A stretch of 64,000 nt of DNA. It comes from JAMXLO01 sp963812075. Lineage in GTDB: Bacteria; Pseudomonadota; Alphaproteobacteria; Acetobacterales; Acetobacteraceae. Where the stretch lies: assembly GCA_963812075.1 (NCBI GenBank), contig CAWETN010000014.1:1-64000 (forward strand), read 5' to 3'. Shown here piece by piece: positions 18,646-28,855 of the stretch. The notes beneath the pieces were generated by a model. That model ran no database searches. It had not been told where the DNA came from and worked only from the letters and a program-made list of their open reading frames with translations. The position numbers were made by a program, and so were the translations under genes. Position 1 is the first letter of the stretch; every line of letters begins with the position of its first letter.

Positions 18646-19605
18646 TCAGGCCGCCACCGGAAGGCGTTGCAGTTCCGCGCCCAGGAACTCCGCGATGGCG
18701 CCGGGACCGGACCGCGCGGTGCCGGTGCGCCCGGCGCGCGCTTCGGCATCGGGATTGTAGTTCGTGTTGGTGTTCACGTCGTAGACGAGAGTGCGGCCTT
18801 CGGCGTCCGAGATGAATTCGATCCCCGCCACCTCGATACCGGCGCCCGCCAGGAACCGCTCCAGCCGCGCCCGCAGCGACGATGGGATTCCGTCCATGAT
18901 GGTGAACTTGTCGCGTGGCGCCTCGCCGACCGGGCAGTTGGCGTCGCCGACCGCGCAGGCGTCCGCGGGACAGAGTTCGAAGCCCTCGCTGGTATCGACC
19001 TCGACCGCATAGAGGAATCGGCCGCCCACGAATTCCGCGCGGGTGATCACCGGACGCGGGGCACGGATGTATTCCTGCAGCAGGTGCATGCCGTCCACCG
19101 GGGCCTCATACGCCGCACCGGCGAGATAGGCGTCCAGGCTATCGGCGGACAGGAACAGTTGCACGCCCAGCCCCTTGCCGCCCCGGTTCGGCTTCAGGAT
19201 CACCGGCTGATCCGGGAAGTGCTGCCGAGCCGCCGCTGCGACGCGGTCGCGCCCGGCCACCAGGACGGTCCGCGGCGTCGGAATGCCGTGGCGCTCCAGG
19301 GCGGCATACTGGCGCACCTTGCTGATCTCCAGGTCCAGCGCGCCAGGCCCGTTGACCACCCGTCTTCCCCATCGCACGAGCCAGGCGAGAATCCCCGAGG
19401 CAAGCTCCGGCGAGAAGCGGTGGTCGCGCGTATGCGACGAGGCGCTCATACGGTTGTAGAACACGCCTTCGGGCGGCGGCGCGCTGAGATCGAAGCTGCC
19501 CGCGTCGAGGAACCACTCGGTCCAGCGCAGCCCGCGCTGGTCGAACGCGGCGGCCAGCGGCGGCAGCCAGGCAGAATTCTCGTGCAGAACATGGATGCGG
19601 CGCAT
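18646..19605 (-). CDS. ATP-grasp (RimK-like) ligase
   Basis: A 319-residue ATP-grasp protein, expected to join a carboxylate to an amine or thiol using ATP. The ATP-binding Lys and Gly-rich loop ILKPNRGGKGLGVQLF spans residues 136-151. YIRAPRPVITRAEFVGGRFLY and the Mg-binding end DVNTNTNYN (276-284) complete the fold. It resembles glutathione-synthetase/RimK-type enzymes, but substrates are not evident. ATG 19605 begins the conserved MRRIHVLHE strand. An in-frame ATG at 19632 is an alternative with a distant GGAG. It stands between tRNA-Thr and the P1 peptidase. Confidence 0.8.
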   Translation of the reverse strand: MRRIHVLHENSAWLPPLAAAFDQRGLRWTEWFLDAGSFDLSAPPPEGVFYNRMSASSHTRDHRFSPELASGILAWLVRWGRRVVNGPGALDLEISKVRQYAALERHGIPTPRTVLVAGRDRVAAAARQHFPDQPVILKPNRGGKGLGVQLFLSADSLDAYLAGAAYEAPVDGMHLLQEYIRAPRPVITRAEFVGGRFLYAVEVDTSEGFELCPADACAVGDANCPVGEAPRDKFTIMDGIPSSLRARLERFLAGAGIEVAGIEFISDAEGRTLVYDVNTNTNYNPDAEARAGRTGTARSGPGAIAEFLGAELQRLPVAA

Positions 19606-19820
19606 GGCGGACCCCGAGGAAAACTGTGCCATGGAGATGGATTTCTCCCCGGCACGCAAGAAGCGCCAGGCAGAGGGAAAATTCTCATCGTCCAAGCCGG
19701 CTCCGGGATGACCGATTTGCGCCAATGGCCAAGCGAGGGGGTGCTTCTCGCGTCGGCCCGCCGCTTTGCCGACCCGTTCGCTGCCCGAGCGGAGGACTTC
19801 GCGCCACCACGCGCTTGCAA

Positions 19821-20903
19821 TCAGCAGACTCGGCCCGCCGTGCGCCCGTAGTGCCGCATCACCTCGGCAAGGCGATCGAGCGGCAGCGCGTGCGCCGTAT
19901 GGCCGGCGACCCCCGTCATCGTCTCGGCCCCGGTAAGTGCGTTGAGGATGGCCTCCTCGGTGGCTTCCGCCGCCGCCTGGAACAGCGGGGTGATGTGCTC
20001 CGGCGCGATCATCCGCACAGCGGCAACCGCCTCGCCGTGGCGCACATGGTTGCCGGTGGCGAAGGCGAGGAAGATGTCGCCGCTGCCGTTGGCGCCGATT
20101 CCGCCCACCCAGGCGAGTCCGGTGGTGGCGCGGCGCGCCAGGCGCTGACACTGGATCGGCAGCAGCGGCGCATCGGTCGCCAGCACCACGATGATCGAGC
20201 CGGCCTCGCCCGGCACCTGCCGATGCGACGGCACGCTATCGGGACCGATCGCGCGCCCGACCGGCACGCCGTCGACGCGCAGCAGTTCGCGCGCGCCGTA
20301 GTTGGCTTGCACGAGCGCGCCGACCGTGAAGCGCTCCCCCGCCGTCTCCACGATCCGTGACGCCGTGCCGGTGCCGCCCTTGAATTCATGGCAGATCATG
20401 CCGGTGCCGCCACCGACATTGCCCTCGGCGACCGGCCCGGTCGCTGCACCATCCAGCGCAGCGAACGCATGCTGCTGCGTGAGCGGGAAGCTCGCGGCAT
20501 CGCTGAGCCAGCCGTCGTAGGTCTCGGCGACGACAGGCAGCAGCCACGGCACCGGCACCTTCTCACGCACCGCGTAGGCGCAGACCGCATCGCGCACTAC
20601 GCCGACGGCATGCGTGTTGGTGATGCAGAGCGGCGAGGCGAGCAGCCCCTGCTCGGCGATCCAGGCCCAGCCGGTCATCTCGCCGTTGCCGTTGAACGAG
20701 TGGGTTCCGGCGAAGACCGCATCGGTCCAGATGTCGGAGCGCGGCCAGATGGCGGTGATGCCGGTGCGTACGACCGAAGGCGCATCGCGAATCAGCGTCG
20801 CGTAGCCGACGCGAACCCCAGGCACGTCGGTGATGGCGTTGCATTGCCCGGCCGGCAGAGCGCCGGTGGCGATGCCGAGATCACGCAGTCTGGCGCGCGG
20901 CAT
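19821..20903 (-). CDS. P1 family (DmpA-type) aminopeptidase
   Basis: A 360-residue N-terminal-nucleophile hydrolase of the L-aminopeptidase D-Ala-esterase/amidase family. These proteins cleave themselves to expose a catalytic Ser; here GANGSGDIF places it at Ser274. The start NAITDVPGVRVGY and the central GNVGGGTGMICHEFKGGTGTASR are hallmarks. The ATG at 20903 has a strong CGGAGGAA ribosome site upstream. No signal peptide is visible, so it is probably cytoplasmic. Substrate preference (beta-peptides or D/L-amino-acid amides) is unknown. Confidence 0.93.
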   Translation of the reverse strand: MPRARLRDLGIATGALPAGQCNAITDVPGVRVGYATLIRDAPSVVRTGITAIWPRSDIWTDAVFAGTHSFNGNGEMTGWAWIAEQGLLASPLCITNTHAVGVVRDAVCAYAVREKVPVPWLLPVVAETYDGWLSDAASFPLTQQHAFAALDGAATGPVAEGNVGGGTGMICHEFKGGTGTASRIVETAGERFTVGALVQANYGARELLRVDGVPVGRAIGPDSVPSHRQVPGEAGSIIVVLATDAPLLPIQCQRLARRATTGLAWVGGIGANGSGDIFLAFATGNHVRHGEAVAAVRMIAPEHITPLFQAAAEATEEAILNALTGAETMTGVAGHTAHALPLDRLAEVMRHYGRTAGRVC

Positions 20904-21101
20904 GGCAAGTTCCTCCGATGGTGATGCGTGCCGGCTCGCAGATCCCACTGCGGATTATTGCCAATCGTTGCGACCTCGAAGGTGCGCGGCGTGGCAGGCG
21001 GCCGGTCATGCGATACGCGCCAGGTCCACAGCACGAGCAGGCAAATGTCCCTGCAGCGACGCGGCGCGGCACCACCATGGGCCAGCTCGCCTGGCGCACC
21101 A

Positions 21102-24008
21102 TCAGGACAGTCCCTCGAGCAGCGTGTTCGCCAGACGCAGGTCGGGCGTCGCAAAGCCTTCGGTGAACCGGTCATGGACCGACTTCAGCAGCGCACCGGC
21201 CTCCACGCCGCGCCGGCGGTCTTTCCAGCAGCGGGCCAGGCTCAGAGCCGTTCGCAGTTCCCAGGAGAGTGCACCCTGTCGGCGTGCCTCCTCGAGCGAC
21301 GCAAGCAACAGCGCCTCGATCTCGCCGAACCCGTCCTGACTCCGCTGCAAAAGCAGCAGCTCCGCCTTGATGCGACGCAGCTCCGGCAGGTACCAGCGTT
21401 CATCGCGAGCCTCGCAGCGTGCCACGAGCTGTTCCACGTTTTCCAACGCCGGTCCGGTCTCGCCGAGCTGGCCGACGGCCTGCGCCTGCTCGCCCTGCAG
21501 AAACAGGAACCGCGGCAGGAACCTGGCGTCGCCCGCCTGCTCGAGCCCGTCGCGCAGGGCCTGCAGCCCGCCGGCGGTGTCGCCCCGTTGCGCCGTCACC
21601 AGGCCGATGAAGCACCGCGCCCAGATGTTCCACAGACGCACCGGGTGGCGTTCGGTATGTTCGAGCAGCATCGTGCCGTAGCGCGCCGCGGCCTCGAGGT
21701 CGCCGGCCCAGAAGGCGACTGGGCATGCCCCCTGGCCCAGCACGCTGCAGAACGACAAGGCCTGCCCGACACTGTCCGCCTCGGCGATGTTGCGCTCGAC
21801 CACGCGCAGTGCCTGGTCCGCGCATCCCTGAAGCCAGAGAATGCGCGCCTGGAAATAGTGCGCGGACACCAGCAGGTCGAGCCGTGAACCGGCGATCTCC
21901 GGCTGCCATGTCGCGGCTGCATCATGCGCGAGCGTGCGATCGATATGACGGCGCGCGTTCTCCTGATCGCCCAGGTAGTGCAGCGCCGTGGCCTGGATCC
22001 GATCGGCCATCATCAGTGCGATCGCGTCGGTGGAACCAGCTGTCAGATCGGCGAAGCGGCGGGCGAACCCGAGTGCCGTGCGGACATTCCCGCTGTTGAA
22101 CTGGTCGATGCACAGGCCCCAGAGCGCACGTCGGCGGTAGTCCGTGTCGTCGAGCCCTTCCGCAAGTGCCAAGGTCGTCGCCCATGCGGCGCCGGACTGC
22201 TGCGCCCGACCCACGCCGTACATCAGCGACCAGCCAAGTGCCGCGGAGAGCTGCATGCGCGGGCGTGCAGTCGCGGCCGCACCAATGCCAAGGCTGGCGA
22301 GCGCGCGTTCGACCCGCTCGCGGCACTCGCCCAGCAGCGAGAGCTGCATCCACAGCGGCAGTGCGGCAACGGTCAGCGCCACGCCGATCGGCGGATCGCC
22401 TTGCGCGGAAAACGCCCAGTCGAGCCCGGCGCGCACATTGTCGATCTGCCGGCCGTAGACCGACAGCCATTCGGCTTGCGGCCGCCACCTGCGCTCGCCC
22501 TCGGCCGGTGCGAAGAAATCGCGATAGTACTCGGCATGCCGCCTTCCCAGGCTCCCGCTGTCCGGACTTTCAGCCAGCTTCTCGAGAGCGTAGGCGCGCG
22601 TGGTGTCCAGCAGACGGTGATAGGTAAGATCGCCGCTGATATCGGTCGTGACGAGTGACTTCGTCGCCAGGTTCGCGATGCTGGCAACCACCTCGACCCC
22701 GGAAACCTGCTCGTCGCCGACAACCGCGCAGGCCGCTTCCATGGTGAAGTCGCCGCGAAATACCCCGAGACGCCGCAACACGATCCGTTCGATCGACGGC
22801 AGCAGGTCGTGGCTCCAGTCCATCGTCGCGCGCAGGGTCTGCTGGCGCCGCAATGCGGTGCGACGGCCCTTGGTCAGCAGCGTGAATCGGTCGTCCAGCC
22901 CCTGGGCAAGCCCCTGGATCCCCAACACCGCGACCTGGACCGCCGCCAGCTCGATGGCCAGCGGCAGGCCGTCGAGCTGGCGGCAGAGCTCGCACAGCGC
23001 CGGCGCGTCGTCGTCGGTCAGCACGAACGCATCATCGGACGCCCGCGCGCGCTCGTTGAACAACTGCACCGCCGCATAGCGCAGCGCCTCGGCGGCGGTG
23101 ATGGCGGCCCGCCCGGCCGGACTCTCCAGGGGTGTGAGGCGATGCTGCGACTCGCCATCGGCCCGCAGCGGCTCGCGGCTGGTCGCCAGGATGGCGACCC
23201 GCGGCGCCGCCTTCAGTATCGCCTCGGCCACGACCGCCGCCGCATCGACGACATGCTCGCAGTTGTCGAGCACGATCAGCGCCTGCCTGTCGCGCAGCCA
23301 GGCAGTCAATCCCGGCAGCGGGTCGCCGGTCGGCGCCACGCCAAGCACGGCGCCGACGGCACTGGCCACCAGTTCAGGTGCCGGCAGCGACGCCAGGGGG
23401 ACGAACCATACGCCGTCGGCATAGGACGCGGCGGCCGCGCCGGCGACGGCCACCGCGACAGTGGTCTTGCCGATGCCGCCTGGCCCGACAATGGTCAGCA
23501 GACGCCGCCGGCCAAGCTGCGCCGCCAATCGCGCGATCGTCTCCGCCCGGCCGACGATGCTGACGAGAGGAACCGGCAAACTGCTGCTGTTCGCCGCCCC
23601 CACTGGCAGCGATGCCGGCGGCGGGGCTTGCTCGCGCCGCACGGGCGCGACAAAGGCGTAGCCGCGTCCCGGATTGTTGGCGATGAAGCGAGCGCCGGCG
23701 CGGCCGTCGCCGAGCGCCTTGCGCAGCGCCCCGATATGCACCCGCAGCGACCCTTCTTCGACCAGCGTCGTCGGCCAGGCCCGCGCCATGATCTGCAGGT
23801 TGCTGACCGTCTCTCCCGCCGCCTCGACGAGGACCGTGAGGATGTCGAGCGCGCGGCCACCGAGCGGGAGCGTCCTGCCGTTGTCGAGAAGAAGCCGCTG
23901 CCCAGGGATAAGCTGGAAAGATCCGAAGGCGTAGCTCTCGGACTCCACGGCGTCGCTGCCTCCCCAGGCCGACCGATCGAAACCAGGCAACCCGATTCTG
24001 GCATCCAT
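21102..24008 (-). CDS. Winged-helix STAND-ATPase transcriptional regulator (copy 1)
   Basis: About 968 residues. An OmpR/PhoB-type winged helix occupies 27-121 (GRALDILTVLVEAAGETVS; LRVHIGALRKALGDG; GRGYAFVAPV). A STAND/NB-ARC-like ATPase follows, with Walker A GPGGIGKT at 175-182, Walker B LIVLDNCEH at 244-252, and the LDGLPLAIELAA sensor segment. The C-terminal half is TPR-like helical repeats. No receiver domain is present, so input is probably a ligand sensed by the STAND/TPR part. ATG 24008 is preferred over 24092. It is divergent from ohr and homologous to the regulator at 25707, with the same domain order. Confidence 0.88.
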   Translation of the reverse strand: MDARIGLPGFDRSAWGGSDAVESESYAFGSFQLIPGQRLLLDNGRTLPLGGRALDILTVLVEAAGETVSNLQIMARAWPTTLVEEGSLRVHIGALRKALGDGRAGARFIANNPGRGYAFVAPVRREQAPPPASLPVGAANSSSLPVPLVSIVGRAETIARLAAQLGRRRLLTIVGPGGIGKTTVAVAVAGAAAASYADGVWFVPLASLPAPELVASAVGAVLGVAPTGDPLPGLTAWLRDRQALIVLDNCEHVVDAAAVVAEAILKAAPRVAILATSREPLRADGESQHRLTPLESPAGRAAITAAEALRYAAVQLFNERARASDDAFVLTDDDAPALCELCRQLDGLPLAIELAAVQVAVLGIQGLAQGLDDRFTLLTKGRRTALRRQQTLRATMDWSHDLLPSIERIVLRRLGVFRGDFTMEAACAVVGDEQVSGVEVVASIANLATKSLVTTDISGDLTYHRLLDTTRAYALEKLAESPDSGSLGRRHAEYYRDFFAPAEGERRWRPQAEWLSVYGRQIDNVRAGLDWAFSAQGDPPIGVALTVAALPLWMQLSLLGECRERVERALASLGIGAAATARPRMQLSAALGWSLMYGVGRAQQSGAAWATTLALAEGLDDTDYRRRALWGLCIDQFNSGNVRTALGFARRFADLTAGSTDAIALMMADRIQATALHYLGDQENARRHIDRTLAHDAAATWQPEIAGSRLDLLVSAHYFQARILWLQGCADQALRVVERNIAEADSVGQALSFCSVLGQGACPVAFWAGDLEAAARYGTMLLEHTERHPVRLWNIWARCFIGLVTAQRGDTAGGLQALRDGLEQAGDARFLPRFLFLQGEQAQAVGQLGETGPALENVEQLVARCEARDERWYLPELRRIKAELLLLQRSQDGFGEIEALLLASLEEARRQGALSWELRTALSLARCWKDRRRGVEAGALLKSVHDRFTEGFATPDLRLANTLLEGLS

Positions 24009-24342
24009 TGCCGCGGCCGTCAGCCCCTCGCTCTGGCGGCGTCCCTGCGAAAGCGGCCGCGCGGAACAGACAATCCGCGCGGATTTTTCCAATCACCCTT
24101 GTCGGCCGCATGTGAGCATGCAGCCGCTGAAAGGAGCCATGGCCGTGCCGGATTTCGCCGGAAAGGAAGGAACGCGGATCTGCCGCAAGGACCGCGGCGG
24201 GGCGGACCTGGCTCGCCTGCAACGATCCGCCGTGGCTCGTTGCCAGAACCGGGATTCAGATGGCGGGGGGGCGCCAGGCGATGGCTGAAGCGCTCGCAGC
24301 CATCGCCAGCGAAGCCGCCGGTCGGCCTTGAGCACGCCCTCT

Positions 24343-24768
24343 ATGTCGGTGCACGTGCTGTACGCCGCCAAGGCGACCGCAACAGGGGGGCGCGACGGAC
24401 GCGCGACCATCGCGGACGGCAGCCTCGACATCACGCTGACAACCCCCACCGAACTCGGCGGATCGGGTGGCCCCGGCAACAATCCGGAGCAGCTCTTCGC
24501 GGCGGCCTACGCAGCGTGCTTCCTCGGCGCCCTGCGTTTCGTCGCGAGCCAGGGCGGGCCCAAGGTTCCGGACGACGCCCAGGTCACCGCGACCGTCGGC
24601 ATCGGGCCGCGCACGCAGGGTGGCTTCGGGCTCGACGTCCAACTCGACATCGCACTGCCAGGGCTGGCCCAGGCCGATGCCGATGTGCTGGTGCAGCGGG
24701 CGCATTTCGCCTGCCCGTATTCCAATGCCGTCCGCAACAACGTGCCGGTCCGGCTGGTCATCGTCTGA
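24343..24768 (+). CDS. ohr: Organic hydroperoxide resistance protein (Ohr/OsmC family)
   Basis: A 141-residue peroxiredoxin that reduces organic hydroperoxides with a reactive cysteine pair. The start LYAAKATATGGRDGR is characteristic of Ohr rather than OsmC. The peroxidatic Cys59 is in AAAYAACFLGAL and the resolving Cys124 in HFACPYSNA. I place the start at ATG 24343 on family length; a TTG at 24328 is in frame but no clear ribosome site precedes either. It is divergent from the STAND regulator and 18 bp before the SDR. No OhrR-type MarR repressor is adjacent. Confidence 0.93.
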   Translation: MSVHVLYAAKATATGGRDGRATIADGSLDITLTTPTELGGSGGPGNNPEQLFAAAYAACFLGALRFVASQGGPKVPDDAQVTATVGIGPRTQGGFGLDVQLDIALPGLAQADADVLVQRAHFACPYSNAVRNNVPVRLVIV

Positions 24769-24786
24769 ACGACAGAGGGGGCCCCC

Positions 24787-25537
24787 ATGCCACGGCTGCA
24801 AGGGAAGTCGGCGCTCATCACCGGCGGCACCACCGGGATCGGCCTGGCCACCGCACGACGGTTCGTCGAGGAAGGCGCGCGCGTCGCGATCACCGGTACG
24901 GACCCGGATCGACTGGCCCGGGCGCGCGAAACGATCTGCCCCGGCTGCATCGCCCTGCGCGGCGATGCCGGCGATATCGCCGGGCAGCGGGACATCGCGC
25001 GTGCGGTGGGCGAGGCGTTCGGCAGGCTGGGACGCAGTGTTCATCAACGCCGGGATTGCCGAGTTGCGGCCGCTGGAGAACTGGGACGAGGCGGGGTTCG
25101 ACCGCGTCCTTGCGGTCAACCTGAAGGGGCCGTTCTTCCTGGTGCAGGCGCTGCTGGCGATCCTCGCCAACCCGGCCTCGATCGGGCTGAACGGTTCGAT
25201 CAACGCCCATATCGGCATGCCGAACACGACGGTCTACGCAGCATCGAAGGCGGGGCTGGTTTCGCTCGCGCGCACCCTCTCGGGCGAACTGATCGGCCGC
25301 GGCATCCGGACGAACGTGATCAGTCCGGGTCCCGTCGCCACGCCGCTCCACGACAAGCTGGGGCTCGGCCAGGCTGACCTCGACACGACGCGGAGCTGGC
25401 TGATCGGCCAGCTGCCGGTCGGCCGGTTCGGCGAGCCCGAGGCGATCGCCGACGCCGCGGTGTATTTTGCCTCCGACGAGTCACGGTTCGTCGTGGGAGG
25501 CGAGCTGATCGTCGATGGCGGAATGAGCAACCTGTAG
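24787..25537 (+). CDS. Short-chain dehydrogenase/reductase, one frameshift
   Basis: A classical SDR of about 249 residues. The NAD(P)-binding TGGTTGIG lies at residues 12-19, NAG in VFINAGIAE, catalytic Tyr and Lys in VYAASKAG, and the C-terminus ends VVGGELIVDGGMSNL. The first 80 residues and the rest lie in different frames. GCTGGGACGC at about 25026-25035 has one G too many; with it removed the protein reads RLDAVFINAG. It follows a purine-rich GAGGGGG site 18 bp after ohr, so the two are probably co-transcribed. Substrate unknown; sequence error is the likeliest cause of the break. Confidence 0.85.
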
Positions 25538-25706
25538 GGCCCTGTCGCAGCCTCCGTCACGAAGATGTGCGATTGCCGGATCGGCGCCGGATCCGCCGCA
25601 GAGCGGGCGTTTCGTTTTTGCCGCGGGACGGAGCACCGACCGAGACCTGCCGGACCTGCCGGGTCCGGTGCTAGATCGCCGCAGCCGCTCAGGGGCGCAG
25701 GCACGT

Positions 25707-28565
25707 ATGAGCAGTTCGCGAGCCGCGGACGCAGACTATGCACTGACATTCGGCCCGTTCCGGCTGGTCCCCGCGCAACGCGTCCTGCTCGAAGGCGGCA
25801 AGGTCTGTCGCCTGGGCAGCCGGGCGATGGAGATCCTTCTCGCCCTCATCGAGCGCGCCGGCCAGACCGTGACCAAGCAGGATCTCCTGGCGCGTGCATG
25901 GCCGGATACCGTGGTCGACGAGGCCAACCTTCGCGTGCATGTCGCGGCACTCCGCAAGGTGCTGAGCGATGGCCATGACGGCGCGCGCTACATCGCCAAT
26001 GTCATGGGGCGCGGCTACTGCTTCGTGGCATCCGTCAGCCAGGATCATGGTGCACCGGCACCCGCCGGGCCGGCCGCCCCGACTGTCCGGCACAACCTTC
26101 CCGCGCTGCTGACGCGCGTGCTGGGCCGCGCCGACGCCATCGAGGCGGTCGCACTGCAGGTACCGATGCGCCGCTGCGTCACCATCGCCGGCCCTGGCGG
26201 CATCGGGAAGACGACCGTCGCCATCGCCGCCGCCGAGAAGCTGCTGGCGGTGTATGACGATGGCGTATGGTTCATCGACCTTGCGGTCGTCACGGACCCG
26301 CAGCTGATCGCCTTCGCCATTGCGTCGGTGCTGGAGTTCTCCGCCGCGGCGGCCAGCCCCGAGGCCAGCCTGGCCGCATTCCTCAGCGACAAACGGATGC
26401 TGCTGGTGCTCGACAACTGCGAGCACGTGGTCGATGCGGTGGCGCCGCTGCTGGAGACCATCCTGCGCCGGGCGCCCGCTGTCTGCTGCCTGGTGACCAG
26501 CCGCGAGGCGCTGCGCGCCGAGGGCGAGTGGGTCTATCGGCTCAGGCCGATCGAGACGCCGCCCGCCACGGACACGCTGACCGCGGCGGAGGCGCTGCGG
26601 TTCGGCGCGGTCCAGCTGTTCGTCGAGCGCGCCTCGGAGAGCCTGGACGGATTCGCCCTGTCGGATGCCGACGCGCCGGTCGTTGCGGGCATCTGCCGCC
26701 GTCTCGACGGACTGCCGCTGGCGATCGAACTCGCTGCGGCGCGCATCGACATGTTCGGTCTGCGCGGACTGGCGGCCGTGCTGAACGACCACTTCCTGCT
26801 GCATTCGCGCGGCCACCGCACCGCGCAGCCGCGGCAGCAAAGCCTGCTCGGCGCCCTCGAATGGAGCTACCGGCTGCTCTCGCCGGTGGAGCAGACCATC
26901 CTGCACCGGCTGGTTGTATTCAGGGGCGACTTCACGCTGGAGGCGGCGACCGAGGTCGCGGCGGGCGACGGCATCAGCCTGGAACAGATCTATGCCGGCA
27001 TGCTCACCTTGTCGGCGAAATCGCTGGTCGCCACCGACGTATCGGCCGAAACGCCGCAGCACCATCACCGGCTGCTGCACGTGACGCGGGCCTTCGTTGC
27101 GCTCAGGCTCGGCGAATTGCCCGAGCGCGGCCGGGTCGTCCGCCGCCACGCCGAATATCTCTGTCGCCTGCTGGTGCGGGCGGAGGCCGACTGGGAGACA
27201 ATGGAGCGCCGGCAGTGGCTCGCGGTGTACGCGCGCGTCATTGACGATGTGCGGGCAGCCCTGGACTGGGCGTTTTCGCCGGATGGCGATGCGGCGATCG
27301 GCGTCGCGCTGACCGCATGGTCGCTGCCGCTAGGCTACCAGCTCTCATTGATCGATGAATTGCGGGTCTGGGTCGAGCGGGCGCTGCTGCATGCCGGCTC
27401 GATTGCTCCGGCGCAGCCCCTGCCGGAAATGCGGCTGAACATCGCGATGATCCGCCTGTCGCAGAACCTGACCGTGCCCGTTCCCGGTTGGGCACCGGGC
27501 TTCGACCGCGCGGTGGAACTTTCCCGGCAGCTGGATGATCCCGCACAGCAGGTCGAACCGCTGATCGGTCATGTGACCTACTGCCTCGGGGCGGCGGATT
27601 ACGGCGGCGCCGTCGCGCTCTGCGACCGCGCGCGCGCCATCGCCGAGGCCACGGGCAGCGCGAAGGCGCTGCTGGGCGTGGACCGTGTCGCCGCACAGGC
27701 GCGCCACTTCCACGGCGATCATGCCACGGCGCAGCGGCTGGCGAGGGACGTGCTGGAGCATCCGATCCGCCGCATCCCGCTCGCCTACAACGCGACGCCG
27801 GTCACCCGGCACGTGGCGATGCGCGGTGTGCTTGCCCGGATCGCCTGGATGCAGGGCTCCCCCGACGAGGCCGCTTCTCTCGCCCGTGCGGCGATCGAGT
27901 TCGCTGCCGACGACAGCGCATTCGCGCTCTGTCAGACGCTGGTGCTGGCGGCGATTCCGATCGCCATCTGGTGCGGCGACGATGCCGCGGCCGAGGCGAT
28001 GACCGGCGACCTCGACGCGCGGGCCAGTCGCTATTCGCTCGGCTATTGGCGCAGCTGGGTGCCGGCGTTCCGCGCCCTGCTGCAGATGCGCGCCGGGAAC
28101 CTCGTCGATCCTCCCAGGCTCACCGGCCCGTTCCAACTCGATACCTTCGCGACCTTCGCGGTCGAGCACCTCGTGCCGGCGACGATCGAGCGCGCCGGCA
28201 GCGGCCAGTCCGGCTGGTGCCAGCCGGAGATCCACCGGGCACAAGGGGAATGGCTGCTGGCGCGCGGCGCGCCGGGAGCGGCGGATGCCGCCGAAGCGCT
28301 GTTCCAGCAGGCGCTCGATGTGGCGCGGCGGCAGGGGGCGCTGGCGTGGGAGTTACGCGCCGCGATGAGCCTGGCGCAACTCTGGCAAGGCCATGGGCGC
28401 GCGCAGGAGGCGCGGACGCTGCTGTCCGGCGTCGCGCAGCGCTTCACCGAGGGCCATGCGACGGCCGATCTACGGCAGGCAGCGGCGCTGCTCGCCGGCA
28501 CGCCGCCGGTGACTGCCGGCGTGGCGCCATCCCTGCGGCGCGAGGTCCGAAAAGGCCGGCGCTGA
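25707..28565 (+). CDS. Winged-helix STAND-ATPase transcriptional regulator (copy 2)
   Basis: A 952-residue homologue of the regulator at 21102-24008. The winged helix spans 11-112 (GSRAMEILLALIERAGQTVT; LRVHVAALRKVLSDG; GRGYCFVASV). Walker A GPGGIGKT lies at 162-169, a MLLVLDNCEH Walker B near 234, and a long helical-repeat C-terminus follows. The two share domain order and many exact phrases, so they are paralogues enclosing ohr and the SDR. ATG 25707 begins just before the conserved FGPFRLVPAQRVLL; an in-frame start at 25668 would add 13 unconserved residues. Target genes and ligand are unknown. Confidence 0.88.
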   Translation: MSSSRAADADYALTFGPFRLVPAQRVLLEGGKVCRLGSRAMEILLALIERAGQTVTKQDLLARAWPDTVVDEANLRVHVAALRKVLSDGHDGARYIANVMGRGYCFVASVSQDHGAPAPAGPAAPTVRHNLPALLTRVLGRADAIEAVALQVPMRRCVTIAGPGGIGKTTVAIAAAEKLLAVYDDGVWFIDLAVVTDPQLIAFAIASVLEFSAAAASPEASLAAFLSDKRMLLVLDNCEHVVDAVAPLLETILRRAPAVCCLVTSREALRAEGEWVYRLRPIETPPATDTLTAAEALRFGAVQLFVERASESLDGFALSDADAPVVAGICRRLDGLPLAIELAAARIDMFGLRGLAAVLNDHFLLHSRGHRTAQPRQQSLLGALEWSYRLLSPVEQTILHRLVVFRGDFTLEAATEVAAGDGISLEQIYAGMLTLSAKSLVATDVSAETPQHHHRLLHVTRAFVALRLGELPERGRVVRRHAEYLCRLLVRAEADWETMERRQWLAVYARVIDDVRAALDWAFSPDGDAAIGVALTAWSLPLGYQLSLIDELRVWVERALLHAGSIAPAQPLPEMRLNIAMIRLSQNLTVPVPGWAPGFDRAVELSRQLDDPAQQVEPLIGHVTYCLGAADYGGAVALCDRARAIAEATGSAKALLGVDRVAAQARHFHGDHATAQRLARDVLEHPIRRIPLAYNATPVTRHVAMRGVLARIAWMQGSPDEAASLARAAIEFAADDSAFALCQTLVLAAIPIAIWCGDDAAAEAMTGDLDARASRYSLGYWRSWVPAFRALLQMRAGNLVDPPRLTGPFQLDTFATFAVEHLVPATIERAGSGQSGWCQPEIHRAQGEWLLARGAPGAADAAEALFQQALDVARRQGALAWELRAAMSLAQLWQGHGRAQEARTLLSGVAQRFTEGHATADLRQAAALLAGTPPVTAGVAPSLRREVRKGRR

Positions 28566-28573
28566 CCGCTCCA

Positions 28574-28855
28574 TCAGTCGCGGCGCGCCAGGCTCGCCAG
28601 GGTGGTGCGGTCCACGCGGCAGACCCGCTGGCTGACGCGGTCTGCATCGCCGGCAGCCGCATCGAGCACCAAGGACCGCGCCAGCGCCGCGACGCAGGCC
28701 CGGTCGATGCCGGCAGGTCCCCGACAGAGGAACATCGCGCGGGACAGCGCCGGCGCAGCGGACGTGGAGACCGGTTGCGCGGCGAGCGGCAGCAGCACCG
28801 CCCAAAGCCAGATCAGCCCGGTTGCCATGACGGCGGCCGCGATGAACTGTCGCAT
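28574..28855 (-). CDS. Small secreted hypothetical protein
   Basis: 93 residues starting with a plausible signal peptide: MRQF, then a hydrophobic stretch AVMATGLIWLWAVLLPLAA. The mature part is short and contains two cysteines (FLCRG and RACVAAL) that could form a disulfide in the periplasm, with a third near the end (RVCRVD). I recognise no family. It ends 8 bp from the convergent STAND regulator and starts opposite the AraC gene. The upstream GGGGATC could serve as a weak ribosome site. It may be spurious. Confidence 0.45.
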   Translation of the reverse strand: MRQFIAAAVMATGLIWLWAVLLPLAAQPVSTSAAPALSRAMFLCRGPAGIDRACVAALARSLVLDAAAGDADRVSQRVCRVDRTTLASLARRD

